From: Paenibacillus tepidiphilus
Lineage (GTDB): Bacteria; Bacillota; Bacilli; Paenibacillales; Paenibacillaceae
Assembly (NCBI RefSeq): GCF_008635795.1
Contig: NZ_VWRQ01000001.1
Location: 248,001-312,000 of the forward strand
Length of the DNA: 64,000 bases
Direction of reading: 5' to 3'
Part shown: positions 21,822 to 30,477 of the stretch, piece by piece
Layout: the number at the start of each line of letters is the position of its first letter
Numbering within the stretch: the first letter of the stretch is position 1
The notes under the pieces: model-generated
The model's input: the letters and a program-made list of their open reading frames with translations, nothing else
Database searches by the model: none
Told to the model about the DNA's origin: nothing
Program-made: the position numbers and the translations under genes

Positions 21822-22885
21822 ACACCAATACAGGCGTTAATCAGCCTGTTCTGATACTGGCGATTGAAACGAGCTGCGACGAGACGTCGGTAGCTGTCGT
21901 TAAAGATGGCCGCGAGGTGCTGAGCAATGTGATCTCCAGCCAGATCGAGACGCACCGCGCCTTCGGCGGCGTCGTTCCCGAGGTCGCTTCACGCAAGCAT
22001 GTGGAGGTTATCACGGTTATCATCGAAGAGGCGCTGGCACAAGCAGGTGTGGAGCCGCAGGAGCTCACCGCTGTTGCCGTCACGCAAGGCCCCGGACTCG
22101 TGGGCGCACTGCTGGTGGGCGTTGTGGCAGCCAAGAGCCTGGCGCTCGCCTGGGGCAAGCCGCTGATCGGCACGCATCATATCGCCGGGCATATTTATGC
22201 GAACCGGCTGGTCAAGGAGCTGGAATATCCCTGCATGACGCTCGTCGTCTCCGGCGGGCATACAGAGCTGGTAAACATGCCGCGCGAAGGCGAATTTGTC
22301 ATCATTGGCCGCACCCGCGACGATGCGGTGGGCGAAGCTTATGACAAGGTGGCACGGGCGCTGGGCTTCCCGTATCCCGGCGGCCCCCATGTGGACCGGC
22401 TGGCGCGCGAAGCAGCCGAGGCTGTCCCGCTGCCCCGGGTGTGGCTGGAGCCGGATTCCTATGATTTCAGCTTCAGCGGCCTGAAGTCGGCGGTGCTGAA
22501 CGTAGTGAACCAGAGCAAGATGAAGGGTCTGACGCCGGATGTCGCCGGAATCGCCCGCGGCTTCCAGGAATCCGTCGTTGAGGTGCTGGTGGAGAAGGCG
22601 GTGCGCGCCGTCCGCGCCTGCAGGGCACGGCAGCTGCTGCTCTCCGGCGGCGTAGCTGCGAACAAGGGGCTGCGCGAAGCTCTGACCGCCCGCTGCGCGC
22701 TGGAGAATATCGAGCTGATCATCCCGCCCCCGGTATATTGCACCGACAATGCCGCGATGATCGGCGCAGCGGCCTATGTGAAATGGCTGCACGACGGCGG
22801 CACGCCGCTGGACATGGTGGCCGATCCCGGACTGTCGCTGGAGAAGTGGTCAGTGGCTGATGGCGGCGGAGCTGCCAGAGAATAA
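21818..22885 (+). CDS. tsaD: tRNA N6-threonylcarbamoyltransferase TsaD
   Basis: 355 residues. The ATG at 21818 overlaps the rimI stop (ATGA). Diagnostic motifs: ILAIETSCDETSVAVV, GGVVPEVASRKHVE, the iron-binding HHIAGH, TLVVSGGHTELV, and GGVAANKGLREAL. The enzyme moves the threonylcarbamoyl group from TC-AMP to A37 of tRNA, forming t6A with TsaB and TsaE. It is the former gcp/ydiE gene and the last of the operon. No clear terminator follows before the T-box region. Confidence 0.96.
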   Translation: MNTNTGVNQPVLILAIETSCDETSVAVVKDGREVLSNVISSQIETHRAFGGVVPEVASRKHVEVITVIIEEALAQAGVEPQELTAVAVTQGPGLVGALLVGVVAAKSLALAWGKPLIGTHHIAGHIYANRLVKELEYPCMTLVVSGGHTELVNMPREGEFVIIGRTRDDAVGEAYDKVARALGFPYPGGPHVDRLAREAAEAVPLPRVWLEPDSYDFSFSGLKSAVLNVVNQSKMKGLTPDVAGIARGFQESVVEVLVEKAVRAVRACRARQLLLSGGVAANKGLREALTARCALENIELIIPPPVYCTDNAAMIGAAAYVKWLHDGGTPLDMVADPGLSLEKWSVADGGGAARE

Positions 22886-23141
22886 AAGGGATTTCAAGGA
22901 ATAGATTGGACGGTTAGCATTACCGGACATGAATAGCGGGAATGACCTAGAGATGGACGGAAAGAATGGCCGTAAACGGAAAGTGATAATATAATTGCAA
23001 TAATGAGTGATATAAATAGCAATGAGTAAGGATTGAAAGCGATGGATAGCGGTGGGTAGCTTTGGAATGCTCCTCTAGAAATAACTAGAAACGAATGGCA
23101 TTAAATTACAGAGAATAGCGATCATAGCAATGAATGGGCTA
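22886..23141. other. Gap after tsaD
   Basis: No gene or clear hairpin. The stretch is AT-rich and contains several degenerate GAATAGCG / GGATAGCG words (about 22930, 23041, 23112) but no clean repeat. Confidence 0.4.
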
Positions 23142-23171
23142 TTGACAATCTTTGCACCTTGCAGGTATAAT
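23142..23171 (+). promoter_or_regulatory. Promoter of first T-box leader
   Basis: TTGACA (23142-23147), 18 bp, TATAAT (23166-23171): near-consensus SigA promoter ending about 30 bp before the conserved T-box stem I start. Confidence 0.8.
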
Positions 23172-23199
23172 CTTGACAATTCATTTAAATAAACATGTA

Positions 23200-23521
23200 A
23201 AACGCGATGAACGGAAGTAGTAGGGTCATTCCGGGTTAAGAGAGCTGCGGTCCAGGTGCAACGCAGCCGATGGAGACCTGAACTCGTCCGGAAGCGGAGC
23301 AGTGGAACCGGGGGTGGCAAGTCTCACACCGGCGTACATTGTTACGGTTAACCTCCGTGAGCAGGTGGTCTGATACGGAAGCGCATAGGATACGCTTGAA
23401 CCGTGTCCAGGCTGTTAAGGGGATATTGCCCGGCTGACTGAGGAAGCCGCCGAGCATATCAACAAGAGTGGTACCGCGACAGTTCAGCCTGTCGTCTCTT
23501 GATAGAGACGACAGGCTTTTT
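23200..23521 (+). promoter_or_regulatory. T-box riboswitch 1 (probable leucine specifier)
   Basis: Complete T-box leader: stem I start GCGATGAACGGAAGTAGTA, AGAGAGCTG with the distal loop GGTGCAACGCAG, a specifier region TGAACTCG, and the T-box antiterminator AAGAGTGGTACCGCG (about 23464-23478). It ends in a 14-bp terminator stem (23486-23499 with 23504-23517) and TTTTT. The triplet after GAA is CTC, followed by G, which predicts uncharged tRNA-Leu(GAG). No gene follows this terminator directly; the next element is a second T-box about 460 bp on. Confidence 0.88.
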
Positions 23522-23685
23522 GACGTCTTCAGGTTGCTTTGCTGTAAGGTGAAGGACTGCTGCGGGGTTAATCTGCGATGGGTGAGTGAGGGATGGTTCA
23601 CGGTTGGTTGATCATCGGCTGCGTGGGGTGAGTTGGTGCGTTTAATTTGCGGGCGGTTCTGGCTGCATATGTAATCGTACGATTG

Positions 23686-23873
23686 ATCTAGTTTGATTTT
23701 CGCCACTTAATTCGGTTAAAACGTCTCATTTTAGAGATCTAAGTGGAAAACTGCAAACTAATTCTGCCTAATATGCACTGGAACTGAAGAAATGGCGGAT
23801 TTAAGTGGACGAAATCGAACTAATGTCTCTGTGTGGCTTGAAAAGGCAAAATTAGTTGGCGGAAATCCACTTA
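23686..23873. repeat. Four copies of a 23-bp motif in both orientations
   Basis: Consensus about TAAGTGGANNAAATCGAACTAAT. Copies: 23686-23710 (minus), 23740-23762 (plus), 23802-23824 (plus), 23851-23873 (minus). The ends TAAGTGG and AACTAAT are the best conserved parts. The block lies wholly between the two T-box leaders and contains no gene. Confidence 0.75.
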
Positions 23874-23977
23874 GGTATGTGCTTTACAGGTGGAGAGTGT
23901 CTTGAGCTTCAAGTGACTAAGTGTACAGGAATGTTGAATCGGCGGGTTTGCAAGAATGTATAGAAGTGTGAATACAG

Positions 23978-24269
23978 TAAAACGCGATGAACGGGAGTAG
24001 TAGATGATTACGGTGTGCAGAGAGCTGCGGGGGTGGTGCGACGCAGTCGCCGGAGGCATTGAATCTCGCCCGGGAGCGGAGCGGCAGAAGAGAGGAGTAT
24101 GCTGCTACGGTGTCCCCGTTACCGGACTCCATCTGTACCATGTGGTTCGGATGGAACAAAGCTGGACGTTAGCGGTGTGAATTGATCTTAATCAATCGCC
24201 CCGGCGTCAAGAAGAGTGGTACCGCGGAGGGTGTAACCCGCCGTCTCTTTGATGAGACGGCGGGTTTTT
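23978..24269 (+). promoter_or_regulatory. T-box riboswitch 2, upstream of leuA
   Basis: A second complete T-box: GCGATGAACGGGAGTAGTA, AGAGAGCTG, GGTGCGACGCAG, the specifier region TTGAATCTCGC, and AAGAGTGGTACCGCG at about 24212-24226. The terminator stem is AACCCGCCGTCTC (24235-24247) with GAGACGGCGGGTT (24254-24266) and a T-run. The specifier aligns with CTC (Leu) if one extra T follows GAA; TCT or ATC are the other possible readings. The first 18 nt match T-box 1 closely. A possible promoter is TTGAAT (23934) with TATAGA (23959), spacing 19. Confidence 0.85.
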
Positions 24270-24622
24270 GTGTGGTTACGGGTACGGCGTTTTCACGTTC
24301 AAATCCCGGGACGCACGGGAGAGACTGTTCTAATACCGAATAAACGGCAACAGGCGTTTCTCCTTATCGCTGCCGGCAGCAGTGGGTGGGAAGATAAAAG
24401 CATCGTAAGTCGACGTACGGTGCTCCGACTTGGCAGGTCCAATTTCCCGGCTGAACCGGCTGTAATAGCCGCGCCAGCTGTAAGACTTCAAGCTTTAGGG
24501 ATGCAAAGACAGATCCAAGGATTCCATCAATGCATACGGATGGTTTGATTAAAATGGCCATTTACCTCGCAAAGCGAGTCTGAGCAAGACTGGTTCACCA
24601 TTCAAATCCAGGAGGAGATTTT
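24270..24622 (+). other. Long untranslated stretch between T-box 2 and leuA
   Basis: About 350 bp with no convincing gene. Small hairpins are visible: CGGCT/AGCCG near 24457 and CTCGC-AAA-GCGAG at 24566-24578, about 30 bp before the leuA ribosome site. Most T-boxes sit closer to their gene, so this may be an extra leader element or simply spacer. Confidence 0.4.
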
Positions 24623-26188
24623 ATGATTATTCCAGTGAAGAAGCGGATTCAGATTTTTGATACGACGCTGCGCGACGGCGAACAGGCACCGGGTGCGAGT
24701 CTTACTCCCGAGCAGAAAATCATTCTGGCCCACAAGCTGGCCGAACTGGGCGTAGATGTGCTGGAGCCGGGGTTCCCCGTATCCAGCCCCGGCGATTTCG
24801 CGGCAGTGGAGGCAATCTCCCGGAGCCTCCAGGGCATTGAAATCTGCGGCTTCGCCCGCGCAGTCCGCGGTGACATCGACGCCGCTGTCCAGGCTACCCG
24901 AGATGCTGCCCGCCGGCGGATTCACCTCTTCATCTCCTCGTCGGACATTCATCTGCGTCACCAGCTGCGCAAGAGCCGGGCAGAGGTGGTCGCCACCGCC
25001 CGCGAGCTGACGGCGTATGCCCGCCAGTTCTGCGACGTGGTGGAGTTTACGGCCATGGATGCAGCACGGACTTCGATACCCGATCTGATCGAGATGGTTG
25101 AGGCGGTAATTGAGGAAGGGGCCAGCATTATCAATCTGCCGGATACGGTCGGCTACGCGCTGCCGCACGAGTATGGCGAGATGTTCCGGCAGGTGCGGCA
25201 GGGTGCCAGGGGCGGCGACACGGTCAGTTACAGCGCCCATTGCCATAATGACCTGGGCCTGGCGGTGGCCAACAGCCTGGCGGCAATTGCCGGCGGCGCG
25301 ACGCAGATCGAAGTGACAGTCAACGGCGTAGGGGAGCGCACCGGCAATTGTGCGCTGGAGGAGCTTGTCATGGCGCTGGAAACCAGAGGCGAAGCACTGG
25401 GCGCGGAGACGGGGATTGTGCTGGATAAGCTGTATGATACTTCGCGAATCATCAGTGGAGCGATGCATTTCCCCATTGCCTACAACAAGCCGGTAGTTGG
25501 AAGAAATGCCTTCCAGCATGAGTCGGGCATCCACCAGGACGGTCTGCTCAAAGACCGCAGCACTTATGAAATTATGGACCCGGAGCGGTTGGGTATTCCG
25601 CGCAATATGATTATTTTGGGCAAGCATTCCGGCCGGCATGCCCTGAAGGACCGCGCGGCCAAATATGGCATTGTCCTCGATCCGCAGGAGTTAGAGGCAC
25701 TGTATGCCTCCTTCAAGGAGACGGCTGACCGCCAGAAATCCGTCAGCGACGACGAGCTGCTGCGGATGGTCAGCAGCACTACCGGCCAGCAGGCGCAACT
25801 CTACGAACTGGGCGAGGTCCAGGTGCTGGCCGGCAGTGCACCGCGCCGGGTGGCCGCCGTCACAGTAAGGCATCTGGGAAGCGGCCGGGAAGACACTTAT
25901 ACCAGCAGCGGCACGGGTCCGCTGGAGGCAGTTATTGCCGCCATCGCTCAAGGAATCGCCGAGGATATCGGCTTTGACGGGTTGGAGCTTCATTCGCTGG
26001 GCAGCGGCGGGAACGCCCGGGCTGAAGCGGCTGTAATGGTGGAGTGGCAGGGCGGTAAATTCCGCGGCACGGCTATTCACCAGGATATTGTCATGGCGGC
26101 CGGACTTGCGTATGTCGCTGCTTGCAATGCCGCACTGCTCGCTGCAGAATCGGAGGCGCCGGCTTTTGCCACGGCTGATCCGGTGTAG
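24623..26188 (+). CDS. leuA: 2-isopropylmalate synthase
   Basis: 521 residues, full length. The TIM-barrel catalytic domain has [19 protein letters not shown], metal ligands in [28 protein letters not shown], and [14 protein letters not shown]-terminal LeuA dimer regulatory domain (about residues 390-500) mediates leucine feedback inhibition. It joins acetyl-CoA and 2-oxoisovalerate in the first step of leucine synthesis. AGGAGGAG precedes the ATG by 6 nt. It stands apart from any ilv or leuBCD genes, inserted between tsaD and the ABC-F gene. The upstream T-box leaders imply induction by leucine starvation. Confidence 0.96.
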   Translation: MIIPVKKRIQIFDTTLRDGEQAPGASLTPEQKIILAHKLAELGVDVLEPGFPVSSPGDFAAVEAISRSLQGIEICGFARAVRGDIDAAVQATRDAARRRIHLFISSSDIHLRHQLRKSRAEVVATARELTAYARQFCDVVEFTAMDAARTSIPDLIEMVEAVIEEGASIINLPDTVGYALPHEYGEMFRQVRQGARGGDTVSYSAHCHNDLGLAVANSLAAIAGGATQIEVTVNGVGERTGNCALEELVMALETRGEALGAETGIVLDKLYDTSRIISGAMHFPIAYNKPVVGRNAFQHESGIHQDGLLKDRSTYEIMDPERLGIPRNMIILGKHSGRHALKDRAAKYGIVLDPQELEALYASFKETADRQKSVSDDELLRMVSSTTGQQAQLYELGEVQVLAGSAPRRVAAVTVRHLGSGREDTYTSSGTGPLEAVIAAIAQGIAEDIGFDGLELHSLGSGGNARAEAAVMVEWQGGKFRGTAIHQDIVMAAGLAYVAACNAALLAAESEAPAFATADPV

Positions 26189-26730
26189 CGTGAACTTGTG
26201 TGAAGCAAGGAGGGCTATAGATGAAATAGATTAAGAGTAACCGGTTATTTTACAAGTGGTGCTCATTCATCCCTAGCAGCTGTCTGTTATATATTTGATG
26301 GATCCGTGGGATGCTGGAACAGTTTTTTTGCTATGAACCTGCCGTAATAGAGCTTCGGTCCTTGTGAAGAACATTCCAGCATCTACCGTAACGGATTTCC
26401 ACGTAATGGCTGTCAAAGTCACGCCGAGATTTAGTCCCTGAACCCAACCTAACTGCATTCTCGGTTGCTGGGAGTAACACTTGGTCTCCATGTCATGGAC
26501 TCACTAGTGCTAATTCACAGAGTTACGCTGAGCTACAAATCGTAATGGATTACATTTGCTGTGTGAAACCACAACGGGTACCGTAACGGACTCAGGTGTG
26601 CTCCCTCTGTTCTTAGTGCTTTATCTCACGTATGCCCGGCCCAGCGGCTTGCTTCCCTCCAAAGGGTGCCAACGGCCAGCAAACACTTTGCCGAAAAACC
26701 TCGCAAAATAGCGAATGCTGTATTTGTCAA
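26189..26730. other. Intergenic region after leuA with degenerate repeats
   Basis: No gene recognised. It contains a 10-bp inverted repeat GATGCTGGAA (26310-26319) / TTCCAGCATC (26374-26383) and three copies of a CGTAAYGGA word (about 26387, 26541 and 26582). A palindrome TAACCGGTTA followed by TTTT near 26238 may be a weak leuA terminator. Confidence 0.4.
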
Positions 26731-26732
26731 GT

Positions 26733-26992
26733 TGTGGACAACGTTATCCACATATTCCAGCTTATTTGTGTAAAAACCGTGTAAAATCAGCAATACCAAC
26801 CCTTTTTGACAGACAGTAAATCGTGGATTTATTCCCGGGAAATAATCTGTGATTATTGTGGATAATGTGGATAATTCGGTGGATAAAAAGTTCTTGACAA
26901 CGAAAAAGGCCATTTGAAGCCTAAAAAAAGGCCCGAAGGGCCTTTTTTAACGGTAAGTTATGCACGAATCCTGTGGATGAGCCTGTGGATAA
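26733..26992. promoter_or_regulatory. DnaA-box cluster
   Basis: Four perfect boxes (TTATCCACA or its complement): 26744-26752, 26857-26865, 26866-26874 (abutting) and 26984-26992. Four one-mismatch boxes: 26733-26741, 26878-26886, 26958-26966, 26972-26980. The strict 9-mer is expected about once in 130 kb per strand in random DNA, so the clustering is far from chance. There is no dnaA, dnaN or AT-rich unwinding element, so this is not oriC. It lies in the tsaD-to-ABC-F interval, where B. subtilis also has a DnaA-box cluster (the gcp site) that restrains initiation, as I recall. Confidence 0.8.
26923..26948. terminator. Symmetric terminator between DnaA boxes
   Basis: AAAAAAAGGCCC - GAA - GGGCCTTTTTT. 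A-run and T-run flank the stem, so it works in both directions; most likely it ends ABC-F transcription coming from the right and any leuA read-through. Confidence 0.85.
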
Positions 26993-27046
26993 CAAATTAT
27001 GAACAAATCGGGAACAGTTTAAAACTATTTATTTCATAACATTACC

Positions 27047-29002
27047 CTATTGCGCGGCAAGTATTTCCCATTCATCGAATAATTCGGCAAGACGGCCTTT
27101 TTTGTCACCCAGGCTCGTTTCATGGGCTTGCAGTGCGACATAATCCTGGAAAATCTCTGGTTTGGCCATTTCCTGCTCCAGTTCGGCAATCTCTGCCTCC
27201 AGCCGGGAAATCTGATCCTCCAGCTCGGTGATTTTGCGCTGACGCGTGCGTTCCTCGCGTTTCTGCTGTTTGTCGGCTTCATAGGAGTTAGCGGTCCCTT
27301 TGTCGGCAGCCAGGTTGTCGGTATCAAGGCTTCGTGCGCGTTTGGCGGCGGCCTGCTCGGCCTCCTCCAGAGCGATGGCTGCAAGCTCCCGCTTCTTCTC
27401 AATATAATCGTCATAGTTCCCGAGATAAGGATCAATGCCGCCGGGATGCAGCTCGAGTACACGCTCGGCCATTTTGTTCAGGAAGTAGCGGTCATGGGAA
27501 ATGAAGAGCAGCGTGCCGTCAAAATCGATCAGCGCCGCCTCCAGCACCTCGCGGCTGACGAGATCCAGATGGTTGGTGGGTTCGTCCAGAATAAGCATAT
27601 TGGCGCCGCGCAGCATCAGCTTGGAGAGCGAAACCCGCGCTTTCTCACCGCCGCTAAGCGCGGAGATCTTCTTCAGGACATCTTCGCCGCTGAAGAGGAA
27701 ATTGCCCAGGACTGTACGGATACGCGCCTCCTCCAGCATCGGATATTCACTCCACAGCTCTTCGAGCACGGTGTTGCTCGGATTGAGGGCGGTCTGCTCC
27801 TGATCGTAATAAGCAATCTTGACCTTGGTGCCCCAGTTCACGGTCCCGGCCGAAGGCTGCCGGCTGCCGGTCAAACATTGCAGCAGCGTAGATTTACCGA
27901 TGCCGTTCGGGCCGATGAGCGCCGCTGTATCGCCGCGCCGCAGCTCGAAGGAGGCATTCCGGAAGAGCGGCTCCGCATCTTCGCTGAAGGACACGGCCAC
28001 ATCACGAAGCTGCAGCACTTCCTTGCCGGACATGAAATCCGCCTCAAAGGAGAAGCTGGCTTTCTTCAGCTCACCGAGCGGCTTCTCGATCCGGTCCATT
28101 TTCTCCAGCGCTTTGCGCCGGCTTTGCGCCCGCTTGGTCGTCGAAGCGCGTACAATATTGCGCTGCACGAAATCCTCGAGACGCGCAATTTCATCCTGCT
28201 GCTTCTCATACTGCTTCATGCGGGTCTCATATTCAGCCGCTTTCAGCTCCATATATCTGCTGTAGTTGCCGGTATAACGGCGCGATTGGTGGCGTTCGAT
28301 TTCCACGATGGTTGTCACCAGCCGGTCCAGGAAGTAGCGGTCATGGGAGACGACAAGGATGCCGCCCGGGTAGCTGCGCAGATAGTCCTCCAGCCAGGTG
28401 AGCGTTTCGATATCCAGATGGTTCGTCGGCTCATCCAGCATCAGGAGATCGGGAGCCTGCAGCAGAATGCGGGCCAGTGCCAGCCGCGTCTTCTGACCGC
28501 CGCTGAGTGTAGCAATCGGCGTGTCCGGCGGGAAGTCGCCGAAGCCCATTCCATGCAGTACGCTGCGGATGCGCGTCTGCATCTCGTAGCCGCCGTGGTC
28601 CTTGAACCAGTCGGAACGCTTGGCGTACCGCTCCAGGAGCTCCTCGTAACGCTTGGCATCATCGGCCAGCCGCGGATCGGAGATGCTCTCCTCGAGCTGG
28701 CGCAGCTCGGCTTCGGCCTCAATCAGCGGCGCGAAGACGGCCAGCATCTCTTCCATAATGCTCTTATCGGACTGCAGCCCGCTGTTCTGGGCCAGGTAGC
28801 CGACCGTAGTTTCCTTGGATTTATGAATTTGACCGCTGTCATAGGACATTTCACCGGCAAGGATCTGCAGGAAGGTAGACTTGCCGGCGCCATTGACGCC
28901 GACCAGGCCGACCCGTTCCTTCTCATTCACCTGCAGGCTGATGCCGTCCAGCACGTTTGTAATTCCGTAAGATTTGGTAATGCCTGTCGCTTGAAGAAGC
29001 AT
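27047..29002 (-). CDS. ABC-F family ATPase (YdiF type)
   Basis: 651 residues with two ABC domains and no membrane segment. Domain 1 has GVNGAGKST, LSGGQKTRLALAR and LLMLDEPTNHLD; domain 2 has GPNGIGKST, LSGGEKARVSLSK and MLILDEPTNHLD. They are joined by a basic helical linker (ASTTKRAQSRRKALEKMDRIEKP), and a C-terminal coiled coil spans about residues 545-640. ABC-F proteins act on the ribosome E site; this YdiF/Uup-like branch is thought to handle stalled or unusual peptides rather than antibiotic resistance. Its position between the tsa operon and moaC matches B. subtilis ydiF. GGAGG lies upstream of the ATG. Confidence 0.93.
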   Translation of the reverse strand: MLLQATGITKSYGITNVLDGISLQVNEKERVGLVGVNGAGKSTFLQILAGEMSYDSGQIHKSKETTVGYLAQNSGLQSDKSIMEEMLAVFAPLIEAEAELRQLEESISDPRLADDAKRYEELLERYAKRSDWFKDHGGYEMQTRIRSVLHGMGFGDFPPDTPIATLSGGQKTRLALARILLQAPDLLMLDEPTNHLDIETLTWLEDYLRSYPGGILVVSHDRYFLDRLVTTIVEIERHQSRRYTGNYSRYMELKAAEYETRMKQYEKQQDEIARLEDFVQRNIVRASTTKRAQSRRKALEKMDRIEKPLGELKKASFSFEADFMSGKEVLQLRDVAVSFSEDAEPLFRNASFELRRGDTAALIGPNGIGKSTLLQCLTGSRQPSAGTVNWGTKVKIAYYDQEQTALNPSNTVLEELWSEYPMLEEARIRTVLGNFLFSGEDVLKKISALSGGEKARVSLSKLMLRGANMLILDEPTNHLDLVSREVLEAALIDFDGTLLFISHDRYFLNKMAERVLELHPGGIDPYLGNYDDYIEKKRELAAIALEEAEQAAAKRARSLDTDNLAADKGTANSYEADKQQKREERTRQRKITELEDQISRLEAEIAELEQEMAKPEIFQDYVALQAHETSLGDKKGRLAELFDEWEILAAQ

Positions 29003-29149
29003 ACTAAGTGAAACCTCCGCCCTGCAATATTAACCCGGAGCAGCTGCACTCCGGGCATCGGCAATTCTTTTTCTTAGTGTACATGAAAAGCGTTTCCGGC
29101 GCGAGTGGCAGCCCAAAAGGGTTCGTTTAACAACGTTAATGTTTCAACC

Positions 29150-29179
29150 TTGGCGAAGCGGGGATAAGAGTGGTAAACT
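29150..29179 (+). promoter_or_regulatory. Promoter of the folate cyclo-ligase/moaC operon
   Basis: TTGGCG (29150-29155), 18 bp, TAAACT (29174-29179) preceded by TGG, an extended -10. Confidence 0.55.
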
Positions 29180-29234
29180 GAATTTACATGCATGTGATAT
29201 TCTGAGCATAGAAGAGAAGAGGAGGCGGCTGCCG

Positions 29235-29870
29235 ATGACGGGCAGAGCAGCACCGCAGGCTGCCGTAAAGCGGGAGCTGCGGGCGGAGCGGATCTCCGTC
29301 CGCGATGCACTTCCGGCAGAGCGGCGGAGCTTCTTGTCGGCCGCAGCCTGCAGACAGGCGCTCGATTGGCTTGTGAAGGAACGGGTGAACACCGTGCTTG
29401 CCTATGTTCCATTCCGCTCCGAGCTGGACTGCCGCCCGCTGATTGAGGGCGCTTGGGCGCAGGGCATTACGGTACTGGTGCCGCGGGTCATCCCGGAAAG
29501 CGGAGCAATGAGCCTGCACCGGATTACCGGTTGGGACGAACTGGCGCCCGGGACATGGGGGATTCTGGAGCCGCCCGCGGCAGAGAACCTGCAGCCATTG
29601 CTGATTCCCGATGCCGTAATCGTGCCGGGGCTGGCCTTTGACCGGCGCGGGGGCAGGCTGGGTTACGGCCGGGGCTATTATGACCGGCTGTATGCAGCCT
29701 GGGCATCGGCTGAACGGCCGGAAGCGAAGCTGCCGGTACTGGCCGGACTGGCCTTTGGCGCGCAGCTCATCCCGGAGGTGCCGATGGATAGCCACGACGC
29801 TTATATGGACATATTGATTACGGAAGAAGGTCTTATTCCGTGCAGGAGGAGAGTTGAACCATGGAGCTGA
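29235..29870 (+). CDS. 5-formyltetrahydrofolate cyclo-ligase
   Basis: 211 residues from ATG 29235, 9 nt after AGGAGG. Family signature [23 protein letters not shown] binds ATP and phosphate; the N-terminal [15 protein letters not shown] and [16 protein letters not shown] complete the fold. It converts 5-formyl-THF to 5,10-methenyl-THF with ATP, recycling an inhibitory folate. Its last 10 bp overlap the start of moaC, so the two are co-translated. An upstream in-frame start at 29139 would add 32 residues that resemble untranslated leader. Confidence 0.93.
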   Translation: MTGRAAPQAAVKRELRAERISVRDALPAERRSFLSAAACRQALDWLVKERVNTVLAYVPFRSELDCRPLIEGAWAQGITVLVPRVIPESGAMSLHRITGWDELAPGTWGILEPPAAENLQPLLIPDAVIVPGLAFDRRGGRLGYGRGYYDRLYAAWASAERPEAKLPVLAGLAFGAQLIPEVPMDSHDAYMDILITEEGLIPCRRRVEPWS

Positions 29871-30334
29871 CTCATTTCAATGAGCAGGGCAGAGCGCGGA
29901 TGGTGGACGTAAGCGGGAAAGAAATTACACAGCGGTCGGCGACTGCGCGGAGTATGGTGGCGATGAATCCCGGCACGCTGGATGCCATTAAGGAAGGGAA
30001 GATCGGCAAGGGCGATGTGCTCGCCGTTGCACAGGTTGCCGGAATTATGGCTGCCAAGCAGACATCGTCCTGGATTCCGATGTGCCATCCGCTGCCGCTG
30101 ACCGGCATAGATGTCCGCTTTGCGGACAACGGGCAAGATGAGCTATATATTGAAGCAACCGTCAAGACCACCGGGAGGACCGGAGTGGAGATGGAGGCGT
30201 TGACCGCTGTTTCGGCAGCCGCACTCACCGTATACGATATGTGTAAAGCGCTGCAAAAGGACATGGTGATCGGACCGACCCAGCTCGCTGCGAAGAGCGG
30301 CGGTAAGAACGGGGATTACACGCTGGATCAATGA
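29861..30334 (+). CDS. moaC: Cyclic pyranopterin monophosphate synthase
   Basis: 157 residues with [29 protein letters not shown], and [29 protein letters not shown]. MoaC converts the MoaA product to cyclic pyranopterin monophosphate in molybdenum cofactor synthesis. It overlaps the cyclo-ligase gene by 10 bp and is followed, after about 140 bp, by a moaB/mogA-type gene. The location downstream of ydiF matches B. subtilis. A GC-rich hairpin (GAACTGC...GCGGTTC, 30361-30388) lies between the two Moco genes and might be an attenuator. Confidence 0.94.
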   Translation: MELTHFNEQGRARMVDVSGKEITQRSATARSMVAMNPGTLDAIKEGKIGKGDVLAVAQVAGIMAAKQTSSWIPMCHPLPLTGIDVRFADNGQDELYIEATVKTTGRTGVEMEALTAVSAAALTVYDMCKALQKDMVIGPTQLAAKSGGKNGDYTLDQ

Positions 30335-30477
30335 GAGCAGCATGAGGCATGCCCCCTACTGAGAACTGCACCCCATGATGGGCGGTTCTTCGACGGGGTC
30401 CTGCAGGCAACAAGCGTGAAGCAGGCTGCCAAGCGGCAGCCGACCATACATAGCACATGGAGAGGGAGGGACAACCT

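Noticed and set aside
24300..24350. tRNA-like T-arm (GTTCAAATCCC)
   Set aside because: No acceptor, D or anticodon arm can be built around it.
26733..26992. The DnaA-box cluster as a replication origin
   Set aside because: No dnaA, dnaN, recF, rpmH or AT-rich unwinding element nearby; surrounding genes are those of the ydiB-groEL region, not of oriC.
27122..29011. 629-codon open frame opposite the ABC-F gene
   Set aside because: It is the complement of a clear two-domain ATPase with all motifs; no start signal.
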